Below are positions 27,762-37,885 of a DNA stretch of 64,000 nucleotides, in pieces. Position numbers and translations under genes: made by a program. This DNA comes from Hydrogenophilales bacterium (GTDB taxonomy: Bacteria; Pseudomonadota; Gammaproteobacteria; Burkholderiales; Thiobacillaceae), in assembly GCA_016195805.1 (NCBI GenBank), contig JACPYT010000015.1, positions 62,001 through 126,000 of the forward strand, in the 5' to 3' direction. Below the pieces are notes generated by a model, which was given only the letters and a program-made list of their open reading frames with translations, made no database searches and was not told the DNA's origin. The stretch's first letter is position 1, and every line of letters starts with the position of its first letter.

Positions 27762-28880
27762 ATGACGAAAACCCTGCTCGGCGGCCTGAGCCCCACCCGT
27801 TTCCTGCGCGATGTCTGGCACAAGCGCCCGCTCCTGATCCGCAATGCCGTGCCCGGCTTCACCGGGCTCCTGTCGCCCGCCGAAATGCAGCAGCTGGCCT
27901 GCCGCGACGATGTCGAATCGCGCCTGATCCAGGGCAGCGGCACGCGCTGGCAGCTCGACCACGGCCCGTTCGGCAAAAGCGATTTCAGGCGCCTGCCAAA
28001 AACCGAATGGACACTGCTGGTGCAGTCGCTCAACCATGTCCTGCCCGAAGCCGACGCGCTGCTGGCGCGCTTCGATTTCGTCCCGCACGCCCGCCTCGAC
28101 GACCTGATGGTGAGCTATGCCGTGCCCGGCGGCAGCGTGGGCCCGCATTTCGATTCGTACGACGTCTTCCTGCTGCAGGGCCAGGGGCACCGCCGCTGGC
28201 AGATCAGCACGCAAACCGACCTGGCGCTGCTGGACGATGCGCCGCTGAAAATCCTGCGCCACTTCGAGGCGGAGGACGAATGGGTGCTCGGCCCCGGCGA
28301 CATGCTCTATCTGCCGCCACACGTCGCGCATTACGGCGTCGCCGAAGACGCCTGCACGACCTATTCGATCGGCTTCCGCGCGCCCACCACCGAGGAACTG
28401 GCGCAGGGCTTCCTAATGCATCTGCAGGACAGCGTCAAACTGGAAGGTCGCTACGCCGATCCCGACCTGCGTCTGCAGGCGCATCCCGGCGAGATCGGCC
28501 GCGCGATGCTGGCACAGATCGAAGGGATGATCGCCAGAATCAAATGGAGCAAGCGCGACATCGCCGAGTTTGCCGGACGCTATTTGTCCGAGCCCAAGCC
28601 GAATGTGTTTTTCGACGCTCCGGAAGTACCGCTCAGCCGTGCCGCGTTCAACAGGCAGGCAAACAAGACCGGCGTGGCACTCAATCCAAAATCGCGCTTG
28701 CTGTTCAGCGGCAAGCGCTTTTTCATCAACGGCGAGGCGTTCACCCCTGCAGTCGGCGAGATCGCCGCGCTGCAGCAACTGGCCGACCGGCGCCATCTCG
28801 CACCGCCCTGGTCTGCCGCGCTGCGCGAGCGCCTGTACGACTGGTATGAAGCCGGCTGGCTGGAGATCGAGACCCCATGA
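27762..28880 (+). CDS. roxA: JmjC/cupin ribosomal protein L16 arginine hydroxylase-like
   Basis: 372-residue 2-oxoglutarate/Fe(II) dioxygenase of the YcfD/RoxA family, which hydroxylates an arginine of ribosomal protein L16. The JmjC metal site is HFD (H129, D131) in SVGPHFDSYDVFLLQGQG, with the distal His in YLPPHVAHYGV. A winged-helix C-terminal region ends in LYDWYEAGWLEIETP. Length matches the family. It overlaps the next gene by 4 bp. The enzyme class is firm; the L16 substrate comes from family knowledge. Confidence 0.88.
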   Translation: MTKTLLGGLSPTRFLRDVWHKRPLLIRNAVPGFTGLLSPAEMQQLACRDDVESRLIQGSGTRWQLDHGPFGKSDFRRLPKTEWTLLVQSLNHVLPEADALLARFDFVPHARLDDLMVSYAVPGGSVGPHFDSYDVFLLQGQGHRRWQISTQTDLALLDDAPLKILRHFEAEDEWVLGPGDMLYLPPHVAHYGVAEDACTTYSIGFRAPTTEELAQGFLMHLQDSVKLEGRYADPDLRLQAHPGEIGRAMLAQIEGMIARIKWSKRDIAEFAGRYLSEPKPNVFFDAPEVPLSRAAFNRQANKTGVALNPKSRLLFSGKRFFINGEAFTPAVGEIAALQQLADRRHLAPPWSAALRERLYDWYEAGWLEIETP

Positions 28881-29347
28881 ATGCCTTTGAGACCCCATCT
28901 GAATTCCGTGCCGCCTTCGACGCACTGCTGGCCGGCACGCATCGCCAGTTGCGCGTGTACGATCACGACCTGAGCCTGCTGGACATCGACGACACGCCAC
29001 GCCTCGCGGCCCTGCGCGCGCTGTGCGTGGCCGGTGGCGGACGCCGCATCGAGATTCTGCTCGACGACATCAGCCGCGTCGCACGCGACCATCCCCGCCT
29101 GATGCTGTTGCTGCGGGACTTCGGCCATGCCTTCGAAATCCGCCAGGCCGACCCCGACGCGCCTCGCCCCGATGAGGCGTTCGTGCTGGCCGACCGCCAC
29201 GGCGTCCTGCTGCGCGCCGACAAGTCGGCGGTGCACGGCACCCTGCACCCGGACGATCCCGGCACTGCAACGGCACTGCACCAGAGCTTCGAGGGCATGT
29301 GGCAACGTGCACCCGCCAGCGTATCGGCCACGACGCTGGGTTTGTGA
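28877..29347 (+). CDS. Conserved hypothetical protein coupled to the roxA-like gene
   Basis: 156 residues, soluble. It begins MNAFETPSEFRAAFDALLAG, then LRVYDHDLSLLDIDD and RRIEILLDDISRVARDHPRL. This alternating pattern resembles a phospholipase-D-like fold without any HKD catalytic motif, as in the DUF7931-type proteins found after ycfD in Betaproteobacteria. No catalytic residues are recognised. The 4-bp overlap with the hydroxylase gene suggests a joint product. Function unknown; the fold comparison is tentative. Confidence 0.7.
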   Translation: MNAFETPSEFRAAFDALLAGTHRQLRVYDHDLSLLDIDDTPRLAALRALCVAGGGRRIEILLDDISRVARDHPRLMLLLRDFGHAFEIRQADPDAPRPDEAFVLADRHGVLLRADKSAVHGTLHPDDPGTATALHQSFEGMWQRAPASVSATTLGL

Positions 29348-29350
29348 AAC

Positions 29351-30160
29351 CTAGAGCCCGCTCAGCCAGTCCAGTTCGGGCTCGCTGAAGCCAGCCTGGC
29401 GGCGCGCCGCCAGATTGAACGGCGGCTTCAGCGGCGGCGCGTCGTAATCGACCAGCAACTGCCGAAACGTCGCTTCGGGCTGCACGCCGCGCGCCGCGCA
29501 CAACCAGCCAAACCAACGGCTACCGATGGCGACGTGGCCGATCTCGTCGCGTTCGATGATGGCAAGGATCTCGACCATGCGCGTGTCCTTCGCGGCCTTC
29601 AACTTGTCGACGATCAGCGGCGTGGCGTCGAGCCCGCGCGCTTCCAGCACGCGCGGCACCAGCGCCATGCGCACCAGCGGATCGTGCGCGGTTTTCAGCG
29701 CCATGTTCCACAGGCCGTTATGCGCGGGGAAATCGCCGTAGGCAAACCCCAGCGTCGCCAGATGCGTGTTCAGCAGTTCGAAGTGCTGCGCTTCCTCGTC
29801 CGCAACCGAGAGCCAGTCGGCGTAATACGCCGGCGGCATGCCGGCAAAGCGGTGGGCGGCATCGAGCGCCAGGTTGATCGCGTTGAATTCGATATGCGCC
29901 AGCGCATGGACCAGCGCCGCCCGCCCGGCCAGCGTATCAGTCCGGCGACGCGGCACCTGCTGCGGCATGATCAGCTCGGGCTTTTCAGGCCGCCCGGGCT
30001 GGTCGATCGGGACGCGCGACGCTGCAGTCGCAAGGTCGATCCTGTCTGCCAGCCAGTCCGCCTGCAATGCATGCACGCAGGCCGTCTTGTCGGCCGGCAG
30101 ACAGGCGCGCAGGCAAACAGCCAGTCGTTGCGGCAACCGCTCTAGCGCCGGTCCACCCAC
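29351..30160 (-). CDS. Ferritin-like DUF455 family protein
   Basis: 269 residues, mainly helical. The metal-site pattern of ferritin-like proteins is visible: HALAHIEFNAINLALD (E and H), DEEAQHFELLNTHL (ExxH) and IIERDEIGHVAIGSRW (ExxH). DUF455 proteins are diiron-type and of unsettled role; some are annotated as tRNA hydroxylase-like. The start is taken as GTG at 30160, which overlaps the lptG stop by 19 bp; a later start is possible. It lies behind lptF-lptG on the same strand and converges on the roxA pair. Confidence 0.82.
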   Translation of the reverse strand: MGGPALERLPQRLAVCLRACLPADKTACVHALQADWLADRIDLATAASRVPIDQPGRPEKPELIMPQQVPRRRTDTLAGRAALVHALAHIEFNAINLALDAAHRFAGMPPAYYADWLSVADEEAQHFELLNTHLATLGFAYGDFPAHNGLWNMALKTAHDPLVRMALVPRVLEARGLDATPLIVDKLKAAKDTRMVEILAIIERDEIGHVAIGSRWFGWLCAARGVQPEATFRQLLVDYDAPPLKPPFNLAARRQAGFSEPELDWLSGL

Positions 30161-31215
30161 CGGATGCCCATCAACGCGATGGCCAGGAAGATCAGCAACG
30201 GCAGAATCGACACCGCCACCACCGGCCAGTCATTGAGCAAGCCGAGGTGGCCGAACAGCCGACTCAGCAGATGGAAACCCAGCCCCGCCAGGATGCCGAT
30301 GAAAATCTTGCCGCTGGTGCCGCCCTCGCGCGGGCCCTGGATCGCAAACGGCATGGCGATCAGCATCATGATCGGGATGACGAAGGGGCTGATGAACTTC
30401 GACCACAGGGCAAGCTCGTAACGCGTGGCTTTCTGGCCGTTCTCCTTGAGATGGGCGACGTAGCGCCACAGGGTACGCGCCGACATCTGTTCCGGCGCGA
30501 CCAGCAGCACGCTGAGGATGTCGGGGGTGAGCACCGATTGCCAGTCCTGGTGTGCCTGTCGGGTCGCGCGAATGCCGTCCGCGCCGAAACGGGTTTCCAC
30601 CACCTGCTGCAGATCCCAGGTCGAGCCGCCGCGCCAATCCGCCTCTTGGGCCGCCCGGATCCAGTCGAGGCGGCCGCCGGCGTCGAAACCGTAAATCTCG
30701 ATGTCGCGCAGGGTGTTGTCGGGCATCACTTCGCGCACATTGATGAACGCGCTGCGATCCTTGACCCACAGGCCGGAGCGGAACTGCTGCGCCACGACCG
30801 AATGGGTGGCCAGTAATTTGTAGCGTTGCGCCGCCTGCTCCGACCACGGCGCGACGTATTCGCCGATGACCAGCACCAGCAGCGACAGCAGCACGCCGAT
30901 CACGCTGAAATAGCCGGCCACGCGCCAGTTCGACAACCCTGACACACGCATCACTGCATATTCGGAATTGCCCACCAGGCGCGACAATGCGAACAGCGTC
31001 CCGATCAGCGCGGCCACCGGCAGGATCTCGTACAGATGTCCGGGAATATTGAGCATCACCACCACGGCAGCCTGGCCGAGACCATAATGGTTGCGGCCCA
31101 GGGCGCCCAACTCCTGGATCACATCAAAAAACGCAAACAGCACTAGCAGCGCCAACAGCACGAAGCCCGACGCAACCAGGACCTGCCCGCTCAGATAACG
31201 CGCAAGCAGCCTCAT
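30142..31215 (-). CDS. lptG: LPS export permease LptG
   Basis: 357 residues from ATG at 31215, which overlaps the lptF TGA by 4 bp. An upstream extension in frame would run inside lptF and is rejected. Six membrane segments occur in two groups of three (about 10-35, 60-80, 100-120 and 270-350), flanking a periplasmic beta-jellyroll domain. The VLLALLVLFAFFDVIQELG and ISPFVIPIMMLIAMPFAIQ segments are typical. With LptF and LptB it extracts lipopolysaccharide from the inner membrane. Confidence 0.94.
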   Translation of the reverse strand: MRLLARYLSGQVLVASGFVLLALLVLFAFFDVIQELGALGRNHYGLGQAAVVVMLNIPGHLYEILPVAALIGTLFALSRLVGNSEYAVMRVSGLSNWRVAGYFSVIGVLLSLLVLVIGEYVAPWSEQAAQRYKLLATHSVVAQQFRSGLWVKDRSAFINVREVMPDNTLRDIEIYGFDAGGRLDWIRAAQEADWRGGSTWDLQQVVETRFGADGIRATRQAHQDWQSVLTPDILSVLLVAPEQMSARTLWRYVAHLKENGQKATRYELALWSKFISPFVIPIMMLIAMPFAIQGPREGGTSGKIFIGILAGLGFHLLSRLFGHLGLLNDWPVVAVSILPLLIFLAIALMGIRWVDRR

Positions 31216-32291
31216 GCACGTTTCCCGCGTAGCGCAAATTGACGGGTCCGCAGGGTGAACAGTGCAATCAGGGCAACCAGCATCACCAGGTGCGACGCCA
31301 CCATCCCGACCCAGGGATTGAGGGTGTCCTGGGCCACCCAGGCCTGCATCAGCGACAGCAGGTTGTTGTAGACGAAGTACAGCAGCAGCGCGATCATCAG
31401 TCCGTATGAGCGGCGTGCCCGCGTGTTGACGAAACTGAGCGGAATGGCCATGACGGCGAGGACGAGTGCGGAGAGGGGCACCCCCACCCGCCACAGCAGT
31501 TCGGCCCGTGCCGGCGGCGTGGAATCGGCCAGCAGTTCTTTCAATGGCGCCTGACGGATGCCGGTTTCCTTGGCGCCCACAGGGGTCGGATCGAGCCGCA
31601 TCCAGTAACGCTCGAATTGCACGATGCGGTAATCGAGCTGGCCTGGCGTGCCTTCATACCTGCGCCCCTCCTTGAACACCAGATAGCGCGAACCGTCAGG
31701 CATCTCGATGTGATTGCCCTCGCGCGCCACCACCAGGCCGAGCCGGCCGTCGATGCGCGACTGCATGAAGACGTTTCGCACGATGCCGGTCAGCGGATTC
31801 AGCGATTCCACGTAATAGACGCGCTGGCCTCCGCTGGCTTCGGCGAACATGCCGGGAGCGATCAGCGAACTTTCGCTGCGGCTGCGCAGGTCCTGGCGAT
31901 ATTCAAATTTTTTGGTCTGCGCCCACGGATTGAGCGTCAGCGTGATCAGCAGGATGACCAGCGAAAACGGCACGGCGAACGCCAGCACCGGCCGCATCCA
32001 TTGCGTGAGCGACAGGCCGGCATTGAACCAGATCACCATTTCGCTGTCGCGCCACATACGCGACAAGGGCAGCAGCACGCCGGCAAACAACGCAATTGTC
32101 ATCAACACCGGCAGAAAAAACAGCAGCGAGAAGCCGAGAAAGGAAAAAACCGCCTCGTTGGCGAGTTCGCCGCGCGCCACGTCGCCGAGCAGGCGGATGA
32201 ACAGCACCACCAGCGCGATCGCGACCAGCACCGTCAACACGGCCCCGGTGGTGAGCGTCATCTCGCGGGTCAACGCGCGGCGGTAGAGCAT
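31212..32291 (-). CDS. lptF: LPS export permease LptF
   Basis: 359 residues from ATG at 32291 (MLYRRALTREMTLTTGAV). A very long upstream open extension is only the antisense of pepA. Membrane segments are grouped at both ends (about 15-35, 55-78, 100-122 and 270-345) around a periplasmic jellyroll (YYVESLNPLTGIVRNVF). It is the other permease half of the LptB2FG transporter. lptF and lptG overlap by 4 bp. The divergent pepA shares a 162-bp upstream region, the common arrangement. Confidence 0.94.
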   Translation of the reverse strand: MLYRRALTREMTLTTGAVLTVLVAIALVVLFIRLLGDVARGELANEAVFSFLGFSLLFFLPVLMTIALFAGVLLPLSRMWRDSEMVIWFNAGLSLTQWMRPVLAFAVPFSLVILLITLTLNPWAQTKKFEYRQDLRSRSESSLIAPGMFAEASGGQRVYYVESLNPLTGIVRNVFMQSRIDGRLGLVVAREGNHIEMPDGSRYLVFKEGRRYEGTPGQLDYRIVQFERYWMRLDPTPVGAKETGIRQAPLKELLADSTPPARAELLWRVGVPLSALVLAVMAIPLSFVNTRARRSYGLMIALLLYFVYNNLLSLMQAWVAQDTLNPWVGMVASHLVMLVALIALFTLRTRQFALRGKRA

Positions 32292-32453
32292 GGAGAGTTC
32301 CGTAAATCGCCCATGGCACGAACGGGCTTTTGACATTCCGCTGCACCCGCGCCAATAATCGCCAAATCGGCAACGCTGATCGTCGGCGCAGATATCCAAC
32401 CAGCTACGCCTGATGGCGGCGCAGGGGCAAATTGTATTTTTTTGAGCACAGAC

Positions 32454-33965
32454 ATGGAAAACAAGGAAATCGAACTCGAATTTAGCATAAAAAGCGGCGC
32501 GCCCGAAAAGCAGCGCACCGCCTGCGTCGTCGTCGGCGTATTCGAGAGCCGCAAGCTGTCGGGGCCGGCAATCGACATCGACCGCGCGAGCGACGGCTAT
32601 CTGTCGGACATCCTGCGCGGCGGCGACATGGAAGGCAAGTCCGGCAGCACGCTGCTGCTGCACAAGGTTCCCAACATCCTGGCCGACCGTGTCCTGCTGG
32701 TCGGCCTCGGCAAGGAGCGGGATTTCCACGAAAAGGGCTACCGCGACGCCATTGCCTGTGCCGTGAAAACCCTGCGCGACACTGGCTCCATGGAGGCGGT
32801 CATCACGCTCAGCGAAATCCCGGTGAAAAAACGCGATGTCACCTGGAACATCGAACAGGCGGTGATCAGCGCCCACGATGCGCTGTACCGTTTCGATCGC
32901 ATGAAGAGCAAATCCAGCGAGGCGCGCCGCCCACTCAAGCGCGTAATCTTCGCCGTGTCGCGGCGCGGCGAACTGAAGTACGGCGAGATCGGCCTGGCGC
33001 GCGGGCTGGCCATTGCCCATGGCATCGGTCTGGCCAAGGACTTGGGCAACACGCCGTCCAACATCTGCACGCCCGAATACCTGGCTGCCGAGGCGAAGAA
33101 AGTAGCCAAAGCGCATGGCTTCGGCTGCGAGATTCTCGACTACGCCGCCTGCGACAAACTCGGCATGGGCTCCTTCCTGTCGGTCGGCAAGGGCAGCGAC
33201 AAACCGCCGCGCTTCATCGTGCTGAGGCACGAAGGCGGCAGCAAGGGCGACAAACCCGTGGTGCTGGTCGGCAAGGCCGTCACTTTCGACGCCGGCGGCA
33301 TTTCGCTCAAGCCGCCGGCCGAAATGGACGAGATGAACTACGACATGAGCGGCGGCGGCGCCGTCATCGGCACCTTCCGCGCCATCGGCGAACTCGGGCT
33401 GCCGCTCAACGTCGTCGGCCTCATCCCGGCCTGCGAAAACATGCCCGACGCGAACGCCAACAAGCCGGGCGACATCGTCAAATCGATGTCCGGCCAGACC
33501 ATCGAGATCCTCAACACCGATGCCGAAGGCCGCCTGATCCTGTGCGACGCGCTGACCTACGCCGAGCGCTTCGAACCCGATGCCGTGGTCGATCTGGCAA
33601 CGCTCACCGGCGCCTGCGTGATCGCGCTGGGCGCCCATCCCAGCGCGCTCTACAGCAACCACGACCCGCTGGCGCGCGAAATCGAGCACGCCGCCGACCA
33701 TGCCTGGGACCGCGTCTGGCGCATGCCGCTGTGGGACGACTACCAGGAGCAGCTGAAGAGCAGCCTCGCCGACATGGCCAACATCGGCGGCCGGCCGGCC
33801 GGTTCGGTCACCGCCGCCTGCTTCCTGTCGCGCTTTGCCAAGAAATACCACTGGGCACACCTCGACATCGCCGGCACCGCCTGGAAGGGCGGCCGCGAAA
33901 AAGGCTCGACCGGACGGCCGGTGTCGCTGCTGGTGCACTTCCTGTTGAACCGCACCCAGAAGTAA
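32454..33965 (+). CDS. pepA: Leucyl aminopeptidase
   Basis: 503 residues from ATG at 32454 (MENKEIELEFSIKSGAPEKQ). A TTG four codons earlier is possible. Hexameric dizinc/manganese M17 exopeptidase. The metal and catalytic region includes GKAVTFDAGGISLKPPAEMD and the signature NTDAEGRLILCDAL. An N-terminal nucleic-acid-binding-type domain precedes it. Besides peptide turnover, PepA can act as a DNA-binding regulator in enteric bacteria. holC and valS follow, a frequent pepA-holC-valS order. Confidence 0.96.
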   Translation: MENKEIELEFSIKSGAPEKQRTACVVVGVFESRKLSGPAIDIDRASDGYLSDILRGGDMEGKSGSTLLLHKVPNILADRVLLVGLGKERDFHEKGYRDAIACAVKTLRDTGSMEAVITLSEIPVKKRDVTWNIEQAVISAHDALYRFDRMKSKSSEARRPLKRVIFAVSRRGELKYGEIGLARGLAIAHGIGLAKDLGNTPSNICTPEYLAAEAKKVAKAHGFGCEILDYAACDKLGMGSFLSVGKGSDKPPRFIVLRHEGGSKGDKPVVLVGKAVTFDAGGISLKPPAEMDEMNYDMSGGGAVIGTFRAIGELGLPLNVVGLIPACENMPDANANKPGDIVKSMSGQTIEILNTDAEGRLILCDALTYAERFEPDAVVDLATLTGACVIALGAHPSALYSNHDPLAREIEHAADHAWDRVWRMPLWDDYQEQLKSSLADMANIGGRPAGSVTAACFLSRFAKKYHWAHLDIAGTAWKGGREKGSTGRPVSLLVHFLLNRTQK

Positions 33966-33975
33966 GCCGGCAGTC

Positions 33976-34404
33976 GTGACTGAAATCACCTTCTACACTT
34001 TTGCCAACAGTCCGCTCGACGTCGCGCGTCGCGTCGCCGCCAAAGCGCACGGCCAGGGCAAGCAGGTGATGATCTACGCCCCGGATGCGGCGGTGGCAGA
34101 CGCCATCGACCGCCTGCTGTGGACGACGCCGGCACTGGGTTTCGTGCCGCATTGTCGCGACAGCGACGCGCTGGCGGGCGAGACCCCGGTGCTGATCGGC
34201 GCCAATGCCGACGCCCTGCGCCAGGCCGACGTGATGATCAACCTGCACACCGAACAGCCCCCCACGTTTGCACGCTTCGAACGCCTGGTCGAAATCGTCG
34301 GTCAGGACGACGCCGGGCGCGAGCAGGGGCGATCGCGCTACCGCTTCTACCAGACGCGCGGCTACGCCCTGAAGACGCACGACCTGCGCCAGCAGGCGGG
34401 ATAG
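33976..34404 (+). CDS. holC: DNA polymerase III subunit chi
   Basis: 142 residues. It starts at GTG 33976 (MTEITFYTFANSPLDVARRVAAKA). HolC links the clamp loader to single-strand binding protein. The pattern KQVMIYAPDAAVADAIDRLLWT, then the strand GETPVLIG and YRFYQTRGY..LKTHDL is characteristic. It stands 10 bp after pepA and 9 bp before the next gene, within pepA-holC-X-valS. Confidence 0.93.
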   Translation: MTEITFYTFANSPLDVARRVAAKAHGQGKQVMIYAPDAAVADAIDRLLWTTPALGFVPHCRDSDALAGETPVLIGANADALRQADVMINLHTEQPPTFARFERLVEIVGQDDAGREQGRSRYRFYQTRGYALKTHDLRQQAG

Positions 34405-34413
34405 GAGGCCTCG

Positions 34414-34890
34414 ATGAGCGACAGCCCCCTGTTGAGCAAGATGGATGCGCTGCTGAAGAAGCACCGCGGCGGCAGCGAGAGCGCCCACGACGCACCGCCC
34501 GAGCAGGCTGCGGCGGGCTCCGAGCCTGCCGCGCCGAGCGATGCTTGGCTGCCGGTGCTGACCCAGGTGATCGAACGCGGCACGCCCCCTGCCGTGCCCG
34601 TGCATGCTGCTGCGCCTAACGTCGCGCCGCCGACTCCCGCCACCGAACCCGAAGTACCCACAGCCGAAGCGCCGCCTGCCGCCGTGAACGACACCCTGGC
34701 CGAGCAGCTGATGAGCGAACTGGCGCCGCGTTTGTCCGAAGTCATGGAAAAGCAGGTCGCCGCCGAACTGCGCAAGAACCTCGACCAGACCGTGGCCAGC
34801 CTGCTCAGCCAGCTCGACGTCAACGTACGCGAAATCGTGCGCGACGCGGTCGCCGAGAAACTCAAAAAGCCGCGCGATCCGTCGACCTGA
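34414..34890 (+). CDS. Hypothetical protein between holC and valS
   Basis: 158 residues, not recognised beyond its position. The N-terminus is short and helical (PLLSKMDALLKKHRGG). A low-complexity Ala/Pro/Glu linker covers about 25-95. The C-terminal 60 residues form a likely amphipathic or coiled-coil helix (ELAPRLSEVMEKQVAAELRK, LSQLDVNVREIVRDAVAEKL). AGGAGG before the ATG is a strong ribosome site. Small proteins of this build often lie at this place in Betaproteobacteria. Function unknown. Confidence 0.8.
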   Translation: MSDSPLLSKMDALLKKHRGGSESAHDAPPEQAAAGSEPAAPSDAWLPVLTQVIERGTPPAVPVHAAAPNVAPPTPATEPEVPTAEAPPAAVNDTLAEQLMSELAPRLSEVMEKQVAAELRKNLDQTVASLLSQLDVNVREIVRDAVAEKLKKPRDPST

Positions 34891-34983
34891 ACCGCGCCCG
34901 ACGGCATGTCGGTCGCCTGCTCCCTGATTTTTTGGGACGTGTCCCTGGCTTTTTTGGGATAATCACGGCTTTGCCCGCACGCC

Positions 34984-37740
34984 ATGGAACTCGCCAAATC
35001 CTTCGAACCGGCCGATATTGAGAAACGCTGGTATGCCCAGTGGGAAAGCGCCGGCTATTTCAAGGCGGGCGACCAGCCCGACACCCCCGCCTACTGCATC
35101 ATGCTGCCGCCGCCCAACGTCACCGGCACGCTGCACATGGGCCACGCCTTCCAGCACACGCTGATGGACGCGCTGACCCGCTACCACCGCATGGCGGGCG
35201 ACAACACCCTGTGGCAACCGGGCACCGACCACGCCGGCATCGCCACCCAGATCGTGGTGGAACGCCAACTCGACGCCCAGGGCGTCTCGCGCCACGACCT
35301 CGGCCGCGAAAAATTCCTCGAAAAAGTCTGGGACTGGAAGGAGCACTCCGGCTCCACCATCACCCGCCAGATGCGCCGGCTCGGCACCAGTCCCGACTGG
35401 AGCCGCGAGCGCTTCACCATGGACGCGGGGCTGTCGAAGGCCGTCACCGAAGTGTTCGTACGGCTCTATCGTGAAGGGCTCATCTACCGCGGCAAGCGGC
35501 TGGTGAACTGGGACCCGGTCCTCGGCACCGCAGTGTCCGACCTCGAAGTCGTCAGCACCGAGGAAGACGGCTTCATCTGGGAGATCAACTACCCGCTGGA
35601 GCACCCTGAAGGGCACAAGGACGGTCCCGAATATTTGACAGTGGCCACCACCCGGCCGGAGACGCTGCTCGGCGATACGGCAGTCGCCGTGAATCCCGCT
35701 GACGAGCGCTACGCGCATTTGATCGGCAAGCACGTGCGCCTGCCGATCGCTGAGCGCAGCATTCCCGTCATCGCCGACGACTATGTCGACCGCGAATTCG
35801 GCACCGGCGTGGTCAAGATCACCCCGGCGCACGACTTCAACGACTGGCAGGTGGGCCAGCGGCACAAGCTGGTGGCGATCAGCGTACTCACGCTCGACGC
35901 CAAAATGAACGATCTCTGCCCGACCGAATACCAGGGCCTCGACCGCTACGACGCGCGCCAGAAGCTGCTCGACGAACTGCAGGCGAAGGGCCTGCTGGTC
36001 TCGGCCAAGCCGCACAAGCTGATGATCCCGCGCGGCGACCGCACCCACGCAGTGATCGAGCCGATGCTCACCGACCAGTGGTTCATGAGCATGGAAGGCC
36101 TCGCCAAACAGGGCCTCGCCGCGGTCGATTCCGGCGACCTGAAGTTCGTGCCGGAAAACTGGACCACCACTTACCGCCAGTGGCTGGAGAATATCCAGGA
36201 CTGGTGCGTGTCGCGCCAGCTGTGGTGGGGCCATCGCATCCCCGCGTGGTACGACGCCGACGGCAATTTCTACGTCGCACACAGCGAAGAAGAGGCGAAG
36301 AAACAAGCCGGCGGCCGCGAACTGACGCAGGACAACGATGTGCTCGACACCTGGTTCTCGTCCGCGCTGTGGCCCTTCTCGACCCTGGGCTGGCCGGAAC
36401 AGACGCCGGAACTGGAACGCTACCTGCCCACTTCGGTGCTGGTCACCGGCTTCGACATCATCTTCTTCTGGGTCGCCCGCATGGTGATGATGTCGCTGCA
36501 CTTCACCGGCAAGGTGCCGTTCCGCGAAGTGTACGTAACCGGCCTGGTGCGCGACTCCGAAGGCCAGAAGATGAGCAAGTCGAAGGGCAACGTGCTCGAT
36601 CCGATCGACCTCATCGACGGCATCGCGGTGAACGACCTGGTCATCAAGCGCACCCAGGGCCTGATGAACCCCAAGCAGGCCGCCGGCATCGAGAAACGTA
36701 CCCGCAAGGAATTCCCCGAGGGCATCGCCGCCTACGGCACCGATGCGCTGCGTTTCACGTTCGCCAGCCTCGCCACCCACGGCCGCGACATCAAGTTCGA
36801 CCTGCAGCGCGCCGAGGGCTACCGCAACTTCTGCAACAAGCTGTGGAACGCCACCCGCTTCGCGCTGATGAACCTGGAAGGCCACGACTGCGGCCAGGAT
36901 GCCCGCCAGCCGATGGAGTTCTCGGACGCCGACCGCTGGATCGCCGCGCGCCTGCAGCAGGCTGTCGGCGAAGTGCGCGAAGCCTTCGCCGCCTACCGCT
37001 TCGACCAGGCCGCGCGCGCAGTCTACGAATTCGTGTGGGACGAATACTGCGACTGGTACCTGGAACTGGCCAAGGTGCAGCTGAACAACGGCGCTCCGGA
37101 ACAGCAGCGCGCCACCCGCCGCACCCTGGCTACGGTGCTCGAAACCACGCTGCGCCTCGCCCACCCCATCATCCCCTTCATCACCGAGGAGCTGTGGCAA
37201 AAGGTCGCCCCGCTCGCCGGGGTGACGGGCGACAGCATCATGCTGGCAGCCTATCCGCAGGTCGATGAGGCGCAACGTTATCCCGACAGCGTCGCGCGGA
37301 TTCAACTGCTGAAGGAACTGGTCAACGCCTGCCGCACCCTGCGCGGCGAGATGAACCTGTCGCCGGCGCAACGCGTGCCGCTGGTGATCGAGGGCGATGC
37401 TGGCGTGATCAATACGCTGACGCCCTACATCAGCGCACTCGGCAAGCTCTCCGACGTCAGCGCCGTGGCCACCCTGACAGACGCCGACGCCCCGGTCGCG
37501 CTGGTCGGCGATATGCGTCTGATGCTGGTGGTGGAAATCGACAAGGACGAAGAGCGCGCCCGCTTGGCCAAGGAGATTGCGCGCATCCAGAGCGAGATCA
37601 AGAAAGCCGAGGGCAAGCTAGCCAACTCCAGCTTTGTTGACAAAGCGCCGGCTGCAGTGGTGCAGCAGGAGCAGGCGCGACTGGCCGATTTTGCTGCCAT
37701 GCTGCAGAAGCTCGAAGCGCAGCATGCTCGACTGGGCTGA
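34984..37740 (+). CDS. valS: Valyl-tRNA synthetase
   Basis: 918-residue class I synthetase, normal length. The HIGH-type motif is [15 protein letters not shown] (about residue 42) and the KMSKS motif lies in [14 protein letters not shown] (about residue 530). The editing domain in between has [17 protein letters not shown]. An anticodon-binding domain and a C-terminal coiled coil ([20 protein letters not shown]) close the protein. It starts at ATG 34984, 93 bp after the unknown gene. A perfect inverted repeat follows the stop. Confidence 0.97.
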   Translation: MELAKSFEPADIEKRWYAQWESAGYFKAGDQPDTPAYCIMLPPPNVTGTLHMGHAFQHTLMDALTRYHRMAGDNTLWQPGTDHAGIATQIVVERQLDAQGVSRHDLGREKFLEKVWDWKEHSGSTITRQMRRLGTSPDWSRERFTMDAGLSKAVTEVFVRLYREGLIYRGKRLVNWDPVLGTAVSDLEVVSTEEDGFIWEINYPLEHPEGHKDGPEYLTVATTRPETLLGDTAVAVNPADERYAHLIGKHVRLPIAERSIPVIADDYVDREFGTGVVKITPAHDFNDWQVGQRHKLVAISVLTLDAKMNDLCPTEYQGLDRYDARQKLLDELQAKGLLVSAKPHKLMIPRGDRTHAVIEPMLTDQWFMSMEGLAKQGLAAVDSGDLKFVPENWTTTYRQWLENIQDWCVSRQLWWGHRIPAWYDADGNFYVAHSEEEAKKQAGGRELTQDNDVLDTWFSSALWPFSTLGWPEQTPELERYLPTSVLVTGFDIIFFWVARMVMMSLHFTGKVPFREVYVTGLVRDSEGQKMSKSKGNVLDPIDLIDGIAVNDLVIKRTQGLMNPKQAAGIEKRTRKEFPEGIAAYGTDALRFTFASLATHGRDIKFDLQRAEGYRNFCNKLWNATRFALMNLEGHDCGQDARQPMEFSDADRWIAARLQQAVGEVREAFAAYRFDQAARAVYEFVWDEYCDWYLELAKVQLNNGAPEQQRATRRTLATVLETTLRLAHPIIPFITEELWQKVAPLAGVTGDSIMLAAYPQVDEAQRYPDSVARIQLLKELVNACRTLRGEMNLSPAQRVPLVIEGDAGVINTLTPYISALGKLSDVSAVATLTDADAPVALVGDMRLMLVVEIDKDEERARLAKEIARIQSEIKKAEGKLANSSFVDKAPAAVVQQEQARLADFAAMLQKLEAQHARLG

Positions 37741-37752
37741 TTCCCCGCAGCC

Positions 37753-37796
37753 AAGGCAACAGCAAGCGTGGATCCAACCGCGCTTGCTGTTGCCTT
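37753..37796. repeat. Perfect 16-bp inverted repeat after valS
   Basis: AAGGCAACAGCAAGCG (37753-37768) pairs without mismatch with CGCTTGCTGTTGCCTT (37781-37796) across a 12-base loop. It begins 12 bases after the valS stop. There is no T-run, so it may be a rho-dependent end or an mRNA-stabilising hairpin. Confidence 0.8.
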
Positions 37797-37832
37797 GAGG
37801 CCATTCAGGGGAAGCGCCCCCTTTCAAGCCGT

Positions 37833-37862
37833 AAAAAAAGCCGGGGGCTTTCGACCCCGGCT
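37833..37862 (-). terminator. Rho-independent terminator of the FadL-type gene
   Basis: Stem AGCCGGGG / CCCCGGCT with loop GTCGAAAG on the minus strand, followed by seven T (plus-strand A-run 37833-37839). It lies directly after the porin stop. Confidence 0.85.
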
Positions 37863-37885
37863 CAATCTGCTCACTTAGCTGAGAA

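Noticed and set aside
31212-33989. 925-residue minus-strand frame ending in LptF
   Set aside because: Only the last 359 residues are LptF. The first part is antisense to pepA and has no ribosome site; the family start MLYRRAL at 32291 is used.
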